The translations under genes were made by a program, and so were the position numbers. Shown here piece by piece: positions 40,467 through 48,651 of a stretch of 64,000 nucleotides of DNA (its first letter is position 1; each line of letters begins with the position of its first letter). The notes under the pieces were generated by a model, which was not told the DNA's origin, searched no databases, and saw only the letters and a list, made by a program, of their open reading frames with translations. Origin of the DNA: JARIHC01 sp035546975 (GTDB lineage: Bacteria > Patescibacteriota > Saccharimonadia > Saccharimonadales > UBA4665); NCBI GenBank assembly GCA_035546975.1, contig DASZVS010000010.1:39140-103139 (forward strand). The letters are read 5' to 3'.

Positions 40467-41102
40467 ATGAACATTGCGAGCCCGGAAGAACTAAAGAAAG
40501 CTGCTAAATATCTGTCCGAACATGACCCCGTACTGGCGCCGGTAATTAAAAATGCCGGTTTGGCAACTTTTAATCCACACGACGATTACTACGGGGCGCT
40601 GGTAAATTCAATCATCGGCCAGCAGCTAAGCGTTAAAGCGGCAGCTTCGATTAAGCGCCGCTTTCAAGACCTATTCGACGGCAAGCTGCCGACTCCTAAA
40701 GAAATCCTGGAGAAGTCCGAGGATGAGCTACGCGGCGCAGGTTTAAGCCGGCCGAAAATCAAATACATTAGTGACTTGGCGCAACACATTATAGATGGCA
40801 AAATCAATTTTAAGAAACTTAACACGTTAAGTAATGAAGAGATTGTTGCTGAATTAACGGATGTAAAAGGACTTGGTGAATGGACGGCCCATATGTTTTT
40901 GATGTTCTGTATGGGCCGGCTGGACGTACTTGCCCATGGCGACCTCGGCATCAGGAACGGTATCCGGCGCTTGTACAACTTGGCGGAGCTACCTAGCCCG
41001 GATGCCGTGGATGAAATCGCCCTCGCCAACAACTGGCATCCCTATGAATCAGTTGCCTGTTGGTATGTGTGGCATTCTCTTGACAATGAGCCTACTATTT
41101 AG
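40467..41102 (+). CDS. DNA-3-methyladenine glycosylase II (AlkA-like HhH-GPD)
   Basis: A 211-residue glycosylase: IIGQQLSVKAAASIKRRF, a hairpin VKGLGEWTAHMFLMF and the catalytic Asp in HGDLGIRNG (E. coli AlkA DDLGVRKG). It excises alkylated purines. It lacks the N-terminal TBP-like domain of E. coli AlkA and so matches the compact Mag1/AlkA2 type. I chose ATG 40467 because TACAAT lies 6 nt before it; the ATG at 40461 directly abuts the box. The 3' end overlaps the convergent aldo/keto reductase by 4 bp. Confidence 0.88.
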   Translation: MNIASPEELKKAAKYLSEHDPVLAPVIKNAGLATFNPHDDYYGALVNSIIGQQLSVKAAASIKRRFQDLFDGKLPTPKEILEKSEDELRGAGLSRPKIKYISDLAQHIIDGKINFKKLNTLSNEEIVAELTDVKGLGEWTAHMFLMFCMGRLDVLAHGDLGIRNGIRRLYNLAELPSPDAVDEIALANNWHPYESVACWYVWHSLDNEPTI

Positions 41103-42076
41103 CGGTTAACGGTGGACATATCTGCATAGCGCTCGCCGGCTGCTGCGCCAGCGGGAGCGGCTTCATCCAAGCGCCGCAAATCCTCGTCAGTCAACTCGAC
41201 ATCAACCGCGCCAATATTTTCTTGCAAATAGTTAATGTGCCGGGTACCTGGAATTGGTACGATGTCATCGCCTTGGGCCAATACCCATGCAAGTGCCAAC
41301 TGCCCTGTCGTGCACCCCTTTTCTTCGGCAATTTGTTTGACCTTTTCTACAAGTTCAAGATTTTTCTGGAAATTCTCACCCTGGAAACGGGGGCTGCTCT
41401 TACGGAAATCACCCTCGCCAAAATCATCCGGCGATTTAATCTGGCCCGTCAGAAAGCCACGACCAAGGGGGCTGTAAGCCACAAAGCCGATACCAAGTTC
41501 GCGGACGGTATCGAAAATTTCGTCTTCGGGGTCGCGAGACCATAGGGAATATTCTGTTTGCAGCGCAGTGATTTTATGCACCTTGGCCGCGCGCCGGATA
41601 GTTTCCGGAGCCGCTTCGCTCATGCCTATATAGCGCACTTTGCCTTCTTCTACCAGCTTAGCCATTTCGCCTATGGTATCTTCGATGGGCACATCCGGGT
41701 CAACGCGGTGCTGGTAGTACAAGTCGATATGGTCAACGCCCAGTCGTTTCAAACTGCCTTCAATGCATTTGCGTACATATTCCGGCCGTCCGTTTACCTT
41801 GCCTGTACGGTTGCCGTTTTCATCGACTTCATTACCGAACTTGGTAGCCAATACTACTCCGTCGCGGCGGCCCTTGATGGCCTTGCCGACAAGTTCTTCG
41901 TTGATCCACGGACCGTACATATCCGCGGTATCAAGCAGCGTCACGCCGTGATCCAGCGCATATTGGATTACTTTTATAGATTCATCGTCATTGTGCGTGC
42001 CGTAAAAAGCACTCATGCCCATACAGCCAAGTCCGATAGCGGAAACTTGCAAGTCGCCAAGTTTACGTGTTTGCAT
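41099..42076 (-). CDS. Aldo/keto reductase
   Basis: A 325-residue TIM-barrel oxidoreductase of the AKR family: LGLGCMGMSAFYG near the start, LLDTADMYGPWINEELVGKAI with the catalytic Asp and Tyr, KVRYIGMSEA, and IPGTRHINYLQENIGA for NADPH binding. The GCMGMS start places it with the YajO/AKR13-type group. Substrate is unknown. A strong GAAGGAGGG precedes the ATG by 3-4 nt, so this gene uses a classical leader. Its 3' end overlaps alkA by 4 bp. Confidence 0.93.
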   Translation of the reverse strand: MQTRKLGDLQVSAIGLGCMGMSAFYGTHNDDESIKVIQYALDHGVTLLDTADMYGPWINEELVGKAIKGRRDGVVLATKFGNEVDENGNRTGKVNGRPEYVRKCIEGSLKRLGVDHIDLYYQHRVDPDVPIEDTIGEMAKLVEEGKVRYIGMSEAAPETIRRAAKVHKITALQTEYSLWSRDPEDEIFDTVRELGIGFVAYSPLGRGFLTGQIKSPDDFGEGDFRKSSPRFQGENFQKNLELVEKVKQIAEEKGCTTGQLALAWVLAQGDDIVPIPGTRHINYLQENIGAVDVELTDEDLRRLDEAAPAGAAAGERYADMSTVNR

Positions 42077-42151
42077 ATACCCTCCTTCAGGAATTTAAGA
42101 GTTACACGACATACTATACAAAGTATACCAGGGTGCGGTCTGTAATATGTT

Positions 42152-43453
42152 TTACGGTGCCAGGCGGTTGATGTCGCGCGGGAACAGGATGGCTTCTTTG
42201 ACATTGTTCAGGCCGATCGCTTTTTCCGTTAAGCGGTCAATACCGAAACCGAAACCGGCATGCGGCGGCAAGCCGTGCCTGAAGGCAGTAACATATGGCG
42301 CGAAGCCGGGGCTATCCGGATCAATGCCGGCGGCCTTCATTTGCGCTACCAAATTTTCGTGGCGGTGTTCGCGCTGCGGCACGGTTGAAATCTCAATGCC
42401 GCGGAATAGCAGGTCTGCAGAACGGGCTGAGCCGTCCTCGCCTTCCATGTGGTAGAACTTCATTTTGCTCTTCGGCAAGTTAGTAGCGAAGACTGCTTCG
42501 CTCCCGTCGTGTTTTTTGGCATATTCGCAGATCCAGCGCTCTTCTTCCGGCGTGAGATCTGTTTCCTGGCTTATGTCTTTACCTGTCTCTTTTTGGTACA
42601 TTTCGTGGATCTGCTTCATAGAATAGCGCGGAAATTCCGGCTTTAACATGAGTTCCGGCGCACGTAATTTCTTGAGGTCCTCAGCGTGTTCTTTATAGAG
42701 CCGGGTCAGTACGTCGTAAACCAGTTCTTGGAGCAACTTAAGAATATCGTCGTGCTCGATAAAGCCCATCTCAACATCTAGCATAGTAACCTCGGAGACG
42801 TGCCGCGTGGTAGCGCTAAGTTCGGCGCGAAATGCCGGGCCGATTTCAAACACCCGCTCAAAGACGCCGACCATGATTTGCTTGTAGAGCTGCGGACTCT
42901 GGGCCAACGTGGCCTCTTTGCCGAAATAGTCGAGTTTGAAAACTTCGGCGCCGCCTTCGGCTGCTCCAGCGACGATTTTTGGCGTATTGATCTCTACGAA
43001 ATCATGCCCATACAGAAATTCGCGGATATAGCGCAGCAGGTCGCTGCGAATTTTGAAGATTGTGGCTTCCTGCAAGTTGCGCAGGCCGAGCACGCGGTGG
43101 TCAAATAACGTGTCCAGATTTTCCGGTTTGTGGCTGAGCGGCTTGTCGATCTCGACCGGCGGTTCCTCAGTCACCGGTACCAATACTTCCAACTTGGCGT
43201 CGTGCAGTTCCGCGCCGCCAGGGGCCCGCGGTTCTTCTACGGCCGTACCCTCTACAGCCAGTACCGTGCCGATTTGCAGGCCGCGCAGCTTCTCGACTTC
43301 GTCTTTGTCGTCTATAACGACCTGCACGATACCGTGCCGGTCGCGCACATTAATAAATGTCAGGCCGCCAAGCAAGCGCTTCTTATGCAACCAGCCCTCA
43401 ACGTGCACAGTTTTACCGATATGTTTTTTTACTTCATCGCTAAGAGTTCTCAT
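42152..43453 (-). CDS. aspS: Aspartyl-tRNA synthetase, archaeal-type (possibly non-discriminating)
   Basis: A 433-residue class IIb synthetase. The OB-fold anticodon domain is N-terminal (VHVEGWLHKKRLLGGLTFINVRDRHGIVQVVI). Class II motifs follow: TPKIV (motif 1), FRAELSATTRHVSEVTMLDVEMGF (motif 2) and GFGIDRLTEKAIGL (motif 3). It lacks the GAD insertion of the long bacterial AspRS and matches the short archaeal/AsnRS-like type, often able to charge both tRNA-Asp and tRNA-Asn. Whether gatCAB exists cannot be seen. The leader contains a long hairpin (43489-43535). Confidence 0.92.
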   Translation of the reverse strand: MRTLSDEVKKHIGKTVHVEGWLHKKRLLGGLTFINVRDRHGIVQVVIDDKDEVEKLRGLQIGTVLAVEGTAVEEPRAPGGAELHDAKLEVLVPVTEEPPVEIDKPLSHKPENLDTLFDHRVLGLRNLQEATIFKIRSDLLRYIREFLYGHDFVEINTPKIVAGAAEGGAEVFKLDYFGKEATLAQSPQLYKQIMVGVFERVFEIGPAFRAELSATTRHVSEVTMLDVEMGFIEHDDILKLLQELVYDVLTRLYKEHAEDLKKLRAPELMLKPEFPRYSMKQIHEMYQKETGKDISQETDLTPEEERWICEYAKKHDGSEAVFATNLPKSKMKFYHMEGEDGSARSADLLFRGIEISTVPQREHRHENLVAQMKAAGIDPDSPGFAPYVTAFRHGLPPHAGFGFGIDRLTEKAIGLNNVKEAILFPRDINRLAP

Positions 43454-43488
43454 GATAGAAATTCCATTTAGGTTTATCGAGGCTTCCT

Positions 43489-43535
43489 CGGGTCGATGGC
43501 ACAGCCCATAGCGCCAGCTATCGGCTGCCGACCCG
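43489..43535 (-). promoter_or_regulatory. Long hairpin in the aspS leader
   Basis: CGGGTCG (minus strand, 43535-43529) pairs with CGACCCG (43495-43489), enclosing a further GCAGCC/GGCTGT pairing and an ATAGC-TGGC-GCTAT tip. It lies 36 nt before the aspS ATG in the 123-bp gap after the CBS-domain gene. There is no T-box signature and no U-run, so processing, stability or translational control are more likely than termination. Confidence 0.55.
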
Positions 43536-43576
43536 GCAATTCATATTCAATGGAACCTGGTAAACACTCATTACCG

Positions 43577-44719
43577 TTATTCTACCACCTTGCCATCTGT
43601 TTTAACAGGGGTGTCTTTAGATTCTTCTGGTTTTGCCTCGGGTTCTTCGGCGGCTCCCCCGTTCTCTTCATTGGGTTTCTCTGCCTGGTCTTCTTTCTTT
43701 TTGGTAGTTTTCGCCGGCTTTGCTTTTTCGGGTTTTGGATGACGGCGGGCAACTGCTGAAATATGGTGGTAACTTTCAAAGTCGTCGCCGGGGACATGGC
43801 CGAGTAGCTGCTTTATAATCCCCTCGATAGTGATGATGCCGACGTATTCCTCAAAACTATTCACAACAATAAACAGTGGCTGGTGCGTCGTGAAGAAAGC
43901 ATGCAAAGCTTGATTCAGCGAGTCATCGGCATGCACGTAATATATGCCCTTATCCATGAAGTCGTGGACCTTGCCATTACTGTGTAAATCTAGGCTTTTG
44001 AAGGCTAAACTGCCGACAAACTCGTCCTTAGGACCGTCCCTCACTAGCACATAGCCCAGCCCGTTTTTGTGCAATTCATCTATCAAGACGGGGCCAACGG
44101 TATCTTTAGCCAGAATTGTTTTGATGGCTTTGCGCGGCACAAGTACATCACTCACTTTATATTCGCTAAAATTCAATGCCCGGCGGGCGGCTTCAAGTTC
44201 TTCTTCGCTGAGCCGCGAATCTGGTTGGCGTTGCTGTTGTTCGATAAGCTCTATTAGATCGCCGCGCTCAAAAAGACCGGTGTGTTCTTGGATGTGGGCG
44301 TGGTTGTGCACCACCATGGAGCTACGGCCCAAAAGCGGATGCAGGTAGTTAAGAAGGCCTGTGATAAAGGGCGTTACGATGACAGTAAGACGCGCACCTA
44401 CAACCGTTACGCGACTCGCTGGCAACCAGGAAAAAGCCGCCCAGAGTAATGGCCCGACAATAAGCAAACTTGCCCATACGGGGAGCGCCCGGGCCAGCAA
44501 AATAATGGTGGCGGCCGTCATAAGACCGATATAGAGCCACAACAGAACACGCAAACTGCTGCCATAAGCAACCGCGGGATACAGCCGGCTCGCTAACGGA
44601 TCATGGTGTTCAGCGCGGCGCTTCAATTCATGCGCTGGTATATAGTTGTATGTCTTTCGCACCACCACACCGCCAACTGCAAGCAACAAGAAAATGGCGG
44701 CCAGAATGTAATCGTTCAT
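43577..44719 (-). CDS. CNNM/CorC-like membrane protein with tandem CBS domains
   Basis: A 380-residue protein. Three hydrophobic segments in the first 125 residues precede a cytoplasmic helical linker (GDLIELIEQQQRQPDSRLSEEELEAARRALNFSEYKVSDVLVPRK) that is typical of the DUF21-CBS family. A CBS pair follows (about 190-310), ending in FIVVNSFEEYVGIITIEGIIKQLLG. The C-terminal 60 residues are Lys/Glu/Pro-rich and disordered. The membrane part is shorter than a full DUF21 domain, so Mg or Co transport is uncertain; adenosyl-ligand binding by the CBS pair is likely. Confidence 0.8.
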   Translation of the reverse strand: MNDYILAAIFLLLAVGGVVVRKTYNYIPAHELKRRAEHHDPLASRLYPAVAYGSSLRVLLWLYIGLMTAATIILLARALPVWASLLIVGPLLWAAFSWLPASRVTVVGARLTVIVTPFITGLLNYLHPLLGRSSMVVHNHAHIQEHTGLFERGDLIELIEQQQRQPDSRLSEEELEAARRALNFSEYKVSDVLVPRKAIKTILAKDTVGPVLIDELHKNGLGYVLVRDGPKDEFVGSLAFKSLDLHSNGKVHDFMDKGIYYVHADDSLNQALHAFFTTHQPLFIVVNSFEEYVGIITIEGIIKQLLGHVPGDDFESYHHISAVARRHPKPEKAKPAKTTKKKEDQAEKPNEENGGAAEEPEAKPEESKDTPVKTDGKVVE

Positions 44720-44877
44720 GTTTATTTAGCTTATACCGAGTTTGAATCCTTGAAAAGCGTGCAAATCCGGAATGTTTTTTCTCTGTACCACTTGTTAGCG
44801 CCATAATTTCAGCCAGCACTCAGGTATAAAACTGAAGCTATATTGTATACTTTAGAAAGTAATAGGAGTTTCGGTCC

Positions 44878-45543
44878 ATGTCAAAAGGGTTTTTAGCTAT
44901 TATTGCCGTAGTGATTATCGCCTTCGCCGGCTTTTTCATTTTAAACGGGCATAAGTCCGGTAGTGGAAATTCAGGGAGTAGCAGTTCGGCCAAAGCCACC
45001 AACCACGTGGAAGGCCAGGGCAAATCTGGTGTCAAATTGATAGAGTACGGTGACTATCAGTGTCCTTATTGCGAAGAGGCGTATCCTGTCGTTAAGCAAG
45101 CCGAGAGCCAGTTTGCCGACCAAATTTATTTCCAGTTCCGTAACTTTCCGCTCATAAATGTCCACCAGAACGCCTTCGCGGGCGCCCGCGCCGCTGAAGC
45201 CGCAGCGCTCCAGAACAAGTTCTGGCAAATGCATGACCTGCTGTATGAAAACCAGAACCAATGGTCGACCGCCAGCAATCCGAGCACCTATTTCAACCAA
45301 TATGCTAAACAACTGGGGCTTAATGTAGCGCAGTTCCAAAAGGACTACGCTTCAAGCAAAGTTAACGATACTATCAACGCCGACATAGCAGCCGGTAATG
45401 CTCTCAAAGTCGATGCCACGCCTACTTTCTTCCTTGACGGCAAGCAAATCGAACTAACGCCTACTGACCCTTCCAGCGTCAATGCCTTCAAACAGCAAAT
45501 CCAGGACGCCATAAATCAAAAGTCGTCCCAGACTAAGCAATAG
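44878..45543 (+). CDS. Membrane-anchored DsbA-like thiol oxidoreductase
   Basis: A 221-residue protein: an N-terminal anchor (FLAIIAVVIIAFAGFFIL, about 5-22), a Ser/Gly linker, then a thioredoxin-fold DSBA domain with the active site YGDYQCPYCEEAYP (CPYC, about 59-62) and the cis-Pro loop VDATPTFFLDGK. It would introduce disulfides into exported proteins, several of which in this window contain paired Cys. TATACT (about 44848) and AGGAG 9-10 nt before the ATG give a conventional leader. Confidence 0.92.
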   Translation: MSKGFLAIIAVVIIAFAGFFILNGHKSGSGNSGSSSSAKATNHVEGQGKSGVKLIEYGDYQCPYCEEAYPVVKQAESQFADQIYFQFRNFPLINVHQNAFAGARAAEAAALQNKFWQMHDLLYENQNQWSTASNPSTYFNQYAKQLGLNVAQFQKDYASSKVNDTINADIAAGNALKVDATPTFFLDGKQIELTPTDPSSVNAFKQQIQDAINQKSSQTKQ

Positions 45544-45548
45544 CCAAT

Positions 45549-45577
45549 AGCTTGTCATGACAGTGGGCTTTCTTTTT
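45549..45577 (+). terminator. Possible terminator of the DsbA-like gene
   Basis: AGC plus TTGTC pair with GACA and GGGCT across a short asymmetric bulge, followed by TTCTTTTTC. The stem is imperfect, so the call is tentative. Confidence 0.4.
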
Positions 45578-45589
45578 CTATAACTGGTT

Positions 45590-45823
45590 CCAATATGAGC
45601 TGCTAGGTGTACCCCGCAGGTTCGTGCAGCTTAGTATTGTAGGTATTCGAGCCATGCCGGGCGTTTGATTCGAACCGGCACATGGTACACCGAAGCCTTT
45701 GCTATTTTGATTTTTATGGACATCCCAAACCCTGCACTGCGGCCACTTTTCAGGCGCCGCCTTCGCATTTATTTTTATTTTGTTTTTGTCTCTCTTTAGG
45801 CCCTTAAAACGGCCAAAAAGTAG
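45590..45823 (-). ncRNA. Candidate non-coding RNA with consensus promoter
   Basis: A promoter reads into a 311-bp gap with no minus-strand ORF. The RNA would begin near 45823. It contains a GGCC/GGCC hairpin near its 5' end, an A-rich single-stranded stretch (about 45765-45790), and a 3' domain closed by GGTGTACC (45691-45684) with GGTACACC (45613-45606), enclosing TGCCGG/CCGGCA (45680-45675 with 45660-45655). AGCTGC/GCAGCT further 3' offers an alternative pairing. No U-run terminator is visible, so the 3' end is unknown. I find no SRP, 6S, RNase P or tmRNA signature. Confidence 0.5.
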
Positions 45824-45829
45824 GCTTAT

Positions 45830-45858
45830 ATAGTAGCAATACGCTTATGGTTTGTCAA
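45830..45858 (-). promoter_or_regulatory. Consensus promoter facing a non-coding gap
   Basis: On the minus strand TTGACA (45858-45853), 17 bp, TACTAT (45835-45830). It overlaps the last codon of nadD and points away from any minus-strand gene for about 2 kb, since the next genes leftward are on the plus strand. Confidence 0.8.
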
Positions 45859-46475
45859 CGTTTCGGCGCCACTGCAAGGGAGATATATAACCAATTCTTA
45901 TTGCTATACCGTTCCACACTTTTGAGGATGCCTTGAACTGGCTGGTGTTTTTGCAAGGCAGAGCGAATACGCCCAGAAGATACTTGCGGCGCATAACTTT
46001 TAAGTACCGCGTACGACTTTGGCCGGTCTGCCCAGCTTGCGATCAAATATTCGATATTTTTCGGATTGTCTTCCTTGCGGCAGCCGATTATAAGCTCGCA
46101 AGCACTAAGTAACTGATTGGATCGCGGCCAGGAAGGCAAGTTTTTTATAGCGTCCGAGCCGAATAACAAGACCAGTTGCGAATTACGGAAACGCGTTTGC
46201 AGGCTTGGCAGCGTCCGCACAACACTGAAGCTTACGTCATCTAGCTCAAGTACCGAAAACTTTGGATGGGGCTGGATTGCCTGTTTAAGCATTGCTACCC
46301 TGTGGCCGAAATGTTCAACGCCTTTCTTATGGCGCGGACGGCGTTCTGGCAAAAAGTAGACCATATCCAGCCCAGATTCTTTGAGCGCTTGCAGCGCAAA
46401 CGTTACATGGCCAGCGTGCACTGGATCAAACGTGCCAGCATAAATTCCAATCCGCGTTATTTTTTCAGACTTCAA
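45855..46475 (-). CDS. nadD: Nicotinate-nucleotide adenylyltransferase
   Basis: A 206-residue nucleotidyltransferase: IGIYAGTFDPVHAGHVTFA (HxGH-like GTFDPVHAGH motif, about 11-20), FLPERRPRHKKG, and the C-terminal VSSGRIRSAL (ISSTxxR equivalent). NadD adenylates nicotinate mononucleotide in NAD synthesis. The fold is certain; related phosphopantetheine or other adenylyltransferases are the main alternatives. Its start overlaps the small zinc-protein gene upstream by 11 bp. Confidence 0.83.
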   Translation of the reverse strand: MKSEKITRIGIYAGTFDPVHAGHVTFALQALKESGLDMVYFLPERRPRHKKGVEHFGHRVAMLKQAIQPHPKFSVLELDDVSFSVVRTLPSLQTRFRNSQLVLLFGSDAIKNLPSWPRSNQLLSACELIIGCRKEDNPKNIEYLIASWADRPKSYAVLKSYAPQVSSGRIRSALQKHQPVQGILKSVERYSNKNWLYISLAVAPKR

Positions 46476-46650
46476 GTGGTCCTCCTTCGCAACATTTCGT
46501 CGGCATATGACAGCTCGGGCAAATAAAATGCCCGTGCACCGGCTCTAGAGGGTAATATTGGCAATAATCGCAGAAAAGATACGGTGATTTTTCCGCTACC
46601 ATTTCGGCGTACGGATCGTAGTCTTCGGCACTATCTTGGTTGTCACTCAT
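46465..46650 (-). CDS. Small zinc-ribbon-like protein
   Basis: A 61-residue protein with an acidic N-terminus (MSDNQDSAEDYDPYAEMV) and a Cys-rich half: FCDYCQYYPLEPVHGHFICPSCHMPTKCCEGG. CxxC, CxxC and CC pairs with two His suggest a structural zinc ribbon. I chose the ATG at 46650 because TATAAT lies 7 nt before it; the longer frame would include the promoter. It overlaps nadD by 11 bp. Function is unknown. Confidence 0.7.
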   Translation of the reverse strand: MSDNQDSAEDYDPYAEMVAEKSPYLFCDYCQYYPLEPVHGHFICPSCHMPTKCCEGGPLEV

Positions 46651-46718
46651 GCTTATAATTATACGCTCCGGACTGAAGTCTAGCTGGGCTAAAAACCAGC
46701 TCAAAAGGTTCAATACGC

Positions 46719-48329
46719 TCAAGCAGCAATTTTTTCTTCACCCTCACGAACCCCCACCAAGTCCTCTTGTGCAGGTTGCTTTTCTTCCAAGGAAACTACC
46801 GGCACCAGATCAAAAATTCGTTTTGCCGGTTGCCTGTTGTCGATCTGGCTAGGATTCACTTCTTTGCCGGTGCACACCTCTATCTCGTACTTACAATGGG
46901 GACAGCGCAAGTGGCCCTCTATCTCTTTGGCCTGTTTTTCGTTTACCGCTTGGCCGCACTTGATGCAGTTGATTGTGCCGCTTTCGCTTGTCGTCTGCCG
47001 CTCGTAATTTTCCCCGTTGCCAGCGCTTCCGTAAACTCTTAAGGGGTCCGGAATCCCTCCAAGAGAGTCCGCCTCAAACCCTATTTGCCCTGCGCAACCC
47101 CCATATGAGCGGCCTTCTTCCACACCCGACTTAAAGTTTGCCGCCATACGCTCGTGCATCATCTCTGGCACGATGGCCGGCAACGTTTGAATATATGAAA
47201 ACTGGGATAGGTTGTTTTCATGTCGGCCCGGCTCTTTGGCAGGATTGTATTTCTTGCCCATAATGAACTGGGGCAAACCCTTGCGCAACTCTTCTACTGC
47301 TACGTAACGAAGTATAGAATTCATGATCCGGCCGGATTCGTCATCGAACACTCGGTCGTTGGCAATATCCATGAGCTGGCGGCGAGCCCTCGGCTCCAGT
47401 TTATGCACTACCGGAGTTTGTAAAATTGTGGCGGCCAAACCCGACATACTTGAGTTATTCTTGCCTAAGCTAGCGGCGTGTGTCAGCGACGGGAAATATG
47501 CATCAAATATCTGGTGCAGCGTACCGGCGTGCTGATTTGTGTATTCGGTGACTGAGAGACGCGGCTCGGTGATACCAAGCCGGCGGTAGTACTCGGTACG
47601 CATATCACGAACAAGCTTGTCGGCCTCTTCGGCACTGCATTGAACCTCAATGCCATGCTTACCCCACTCATCGGCAGAAATTCCCTCTGGAACTTCAAAG
47701 TTGAGAAAGTCCCGTATCACTTCACGCCATAGGCTGGTGTCGCTCATATCGACAGAATACGATTGCGTGTCCATGATGTTTTCTTCATCATGGCTCCAGC
47801 GGAAGAAATACATCATCCCTTCTTCATAACCCAGCTCTTCAGCCGTCTTCGGTACTTCGCGTAGCGCTTCTTTAGGGTCCATGCTGGCAGCCAGCAGTGA
47901 CCAGCCTACTGGCAACCTATCGGCGCGTTCGGCGTTAATACCATTGCCTTCATCGCGAACCACCTGAAAGTCCATGTCAGGGTCTTCTTTGGCCGCTGCC
48001 TTAGACGAGGCTATACCCCGCTCTACCATATCAACCATAGGCTCACCATTGGGAGCCCGCACTTTACCGTTAACCTTAACGTAGGCTTTTCTCGGGTCGA
48101 CGTCTAACAAATCACGGAAATCCGGGTCAGTCGCCATCATTTCGCCGACAGCAAAAACGAAATCGTCATAAACAACTTCTTTTTGCTGCTGATACTCGAT
48201 AGCCTCCACATCTGCACAGGCGAGCTCGCCCATGAGCTTTATCGGCCCGAGTGATTGGGCATATTTTTCCTCTAAAGGATCATTGGACTCGTAAAATGTT
48301 TGTCTCGCGGCTTCGGCTGCGGCGGCCAT
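46719..48329 (-). CDS. Unknown 536-residue protein under cobalamin riboswitch control
   Basis: No family is recognised. The protein is soluble and acidic with a helical N-terminal half, a motif-like RSYGGCAGQIGFEADSLGG stretch (about 423-441), and a C-terminal zinc ribbon, INCIKCGQ ... LRCPHCKYEIEVC, at about 464-500. It shows none of the B12-dependent ribonucleotide reductase, methionine synthase, mutase or BtuB/BtuF signatures usually found behind such riboswitches. I chose the ATG at 48329, which follows a terminator hairpin containing a GAGGG ribosome site; the longer frame to 48377 starts inside the hairpin. A LexA-like gene lies upstream. Confidence 0.8.
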   Translation of the reverse strand: MAAAAEAARQTFYESNDPLEEKYAQSLGPIKLMGELACADVEAIEYQQQKEVVYDDFVFAVGEMMATDPDFRDLLDVDPRKAYVKVNGKVRAPNGEPMVDMVERGIASSKAAAKEDPDMDFQVVRDEGNGINAERADRLPVGWSLLAASMDPKEALREVPKTAEELGYEEGMMYFFRWSHDEENIMDTQSYSVDMSDTSLWREVIRDFLNFEVPEGISADEWGKHGIEVQCSAEEADKLVRDMRTEYYRRLGITEPRLSVTEYTNQHAGTLHQIFDAYFPSLTHAASLGKNNSSMSGLAATILQTPVVHKLEPRARRQLMDIANDRVFDDESGRIMNSILRYVAVEELRKGLPQFIMGKKYNPAKEPGRHENNLSQFSYIQTLPAIVPEMMHERMAANFKSGVEEGRSYGGCAGQIGFEADSLGGIPDPLRVYGSAGNGENYERQTTSESGTINCIKCGQAVNEKQAKEIEGHLRCPHCKYEIEVCTGKEVNPSQIDNRQPAKRIFDLVPVVSLEEKQPAQEDLVGVREGEEKIAA

Positions 48330-48363
48330 AAAAATACCCTCGTCCCATTGAGTTGAGCGAGGG
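48330..48363 (-). terminator. Riboswitch expression platform: terminator abutting the start codon
   Basis: On the minus strand CCCTCG and CGAGGG form a GC stem with a 15-nt loop, followed by TATTTTT that runs into the ATG at 48329. The GAGGG half would also be the ribosome site, so the hairpin could stop transcription or hide the start. A second AT-rich hairpin, AAAAACTAT/ATAGTTTTT (48389-48366), lies between it and the aptamer. Confidence 0.75.
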
Positions 48364-48409
48364 CCAAAAACTATCAAAAAATAGTTTTTTTGCTCTTGCT
48401 CGAGAGACT

Positions 48410-48602
48410 TTAAGCTGTATCTGGCTTAGCTGCTCTTCCTCAAGGGAAAAGAGCAGGAGCGGTTCGCGGTTAACGCGAATGCGAATTTATTTCGCAAGCT
48501 CCGATGAGAAAAACCGTAGGTTTGTCTCATGCATTACAGTTGCGGCACAGCGTAGGAATTTCACCTACTTCCAGCATTGTTTGTTAATAGTATTCAGCTT
48601 AA
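48410..48602 (-). promoter_or_regulatory. Cobalamin (B12) riboswitch
   Basis: On the minus strand the conserved core reads GGAAGTAGGTGAAATTCC, then TACGCTGTGCCGCAACTGTAA (48574-48534), matching the B12-box pattern GGTGxAAxTCC...GC-G..CCGCAACTGTA. The 3' element AAGCCAGATACAGCTT (48427-48412) matches the AGxCAGxxACC-type block. P1 is a perfect 8-bp helix, TTAAGCTG (48602-48595) with CAGCTTAA (48417-48410). The hairpin at 48431-48453 (GCTCTT ... AAGAGC) is the variable arm. A TACTAT box near 48627 may start the transcript, between lexA-like stop and the aptamer. Confidence 0.92.
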
Positions 48603-48651
48603 CACTAAGTCGTAGGCGCTAGATATAGTATTAATTACCGCAATCGGTACA

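Noticed and set aside
45590..45823. tmRNA
   Set aside because: A GGTTCGAATC string resembles a T-arm, but there is no acceptor pairing, no terminal CCA and no plausible tag frame ending in ALAA.
48330..48377. TTG start at 48377 for the B12-riboswitch gene
   Set aside because: These codons lie in the AT-rich and terminator hairpins of the expression platform; ATG 48329 directly follows the terminator.
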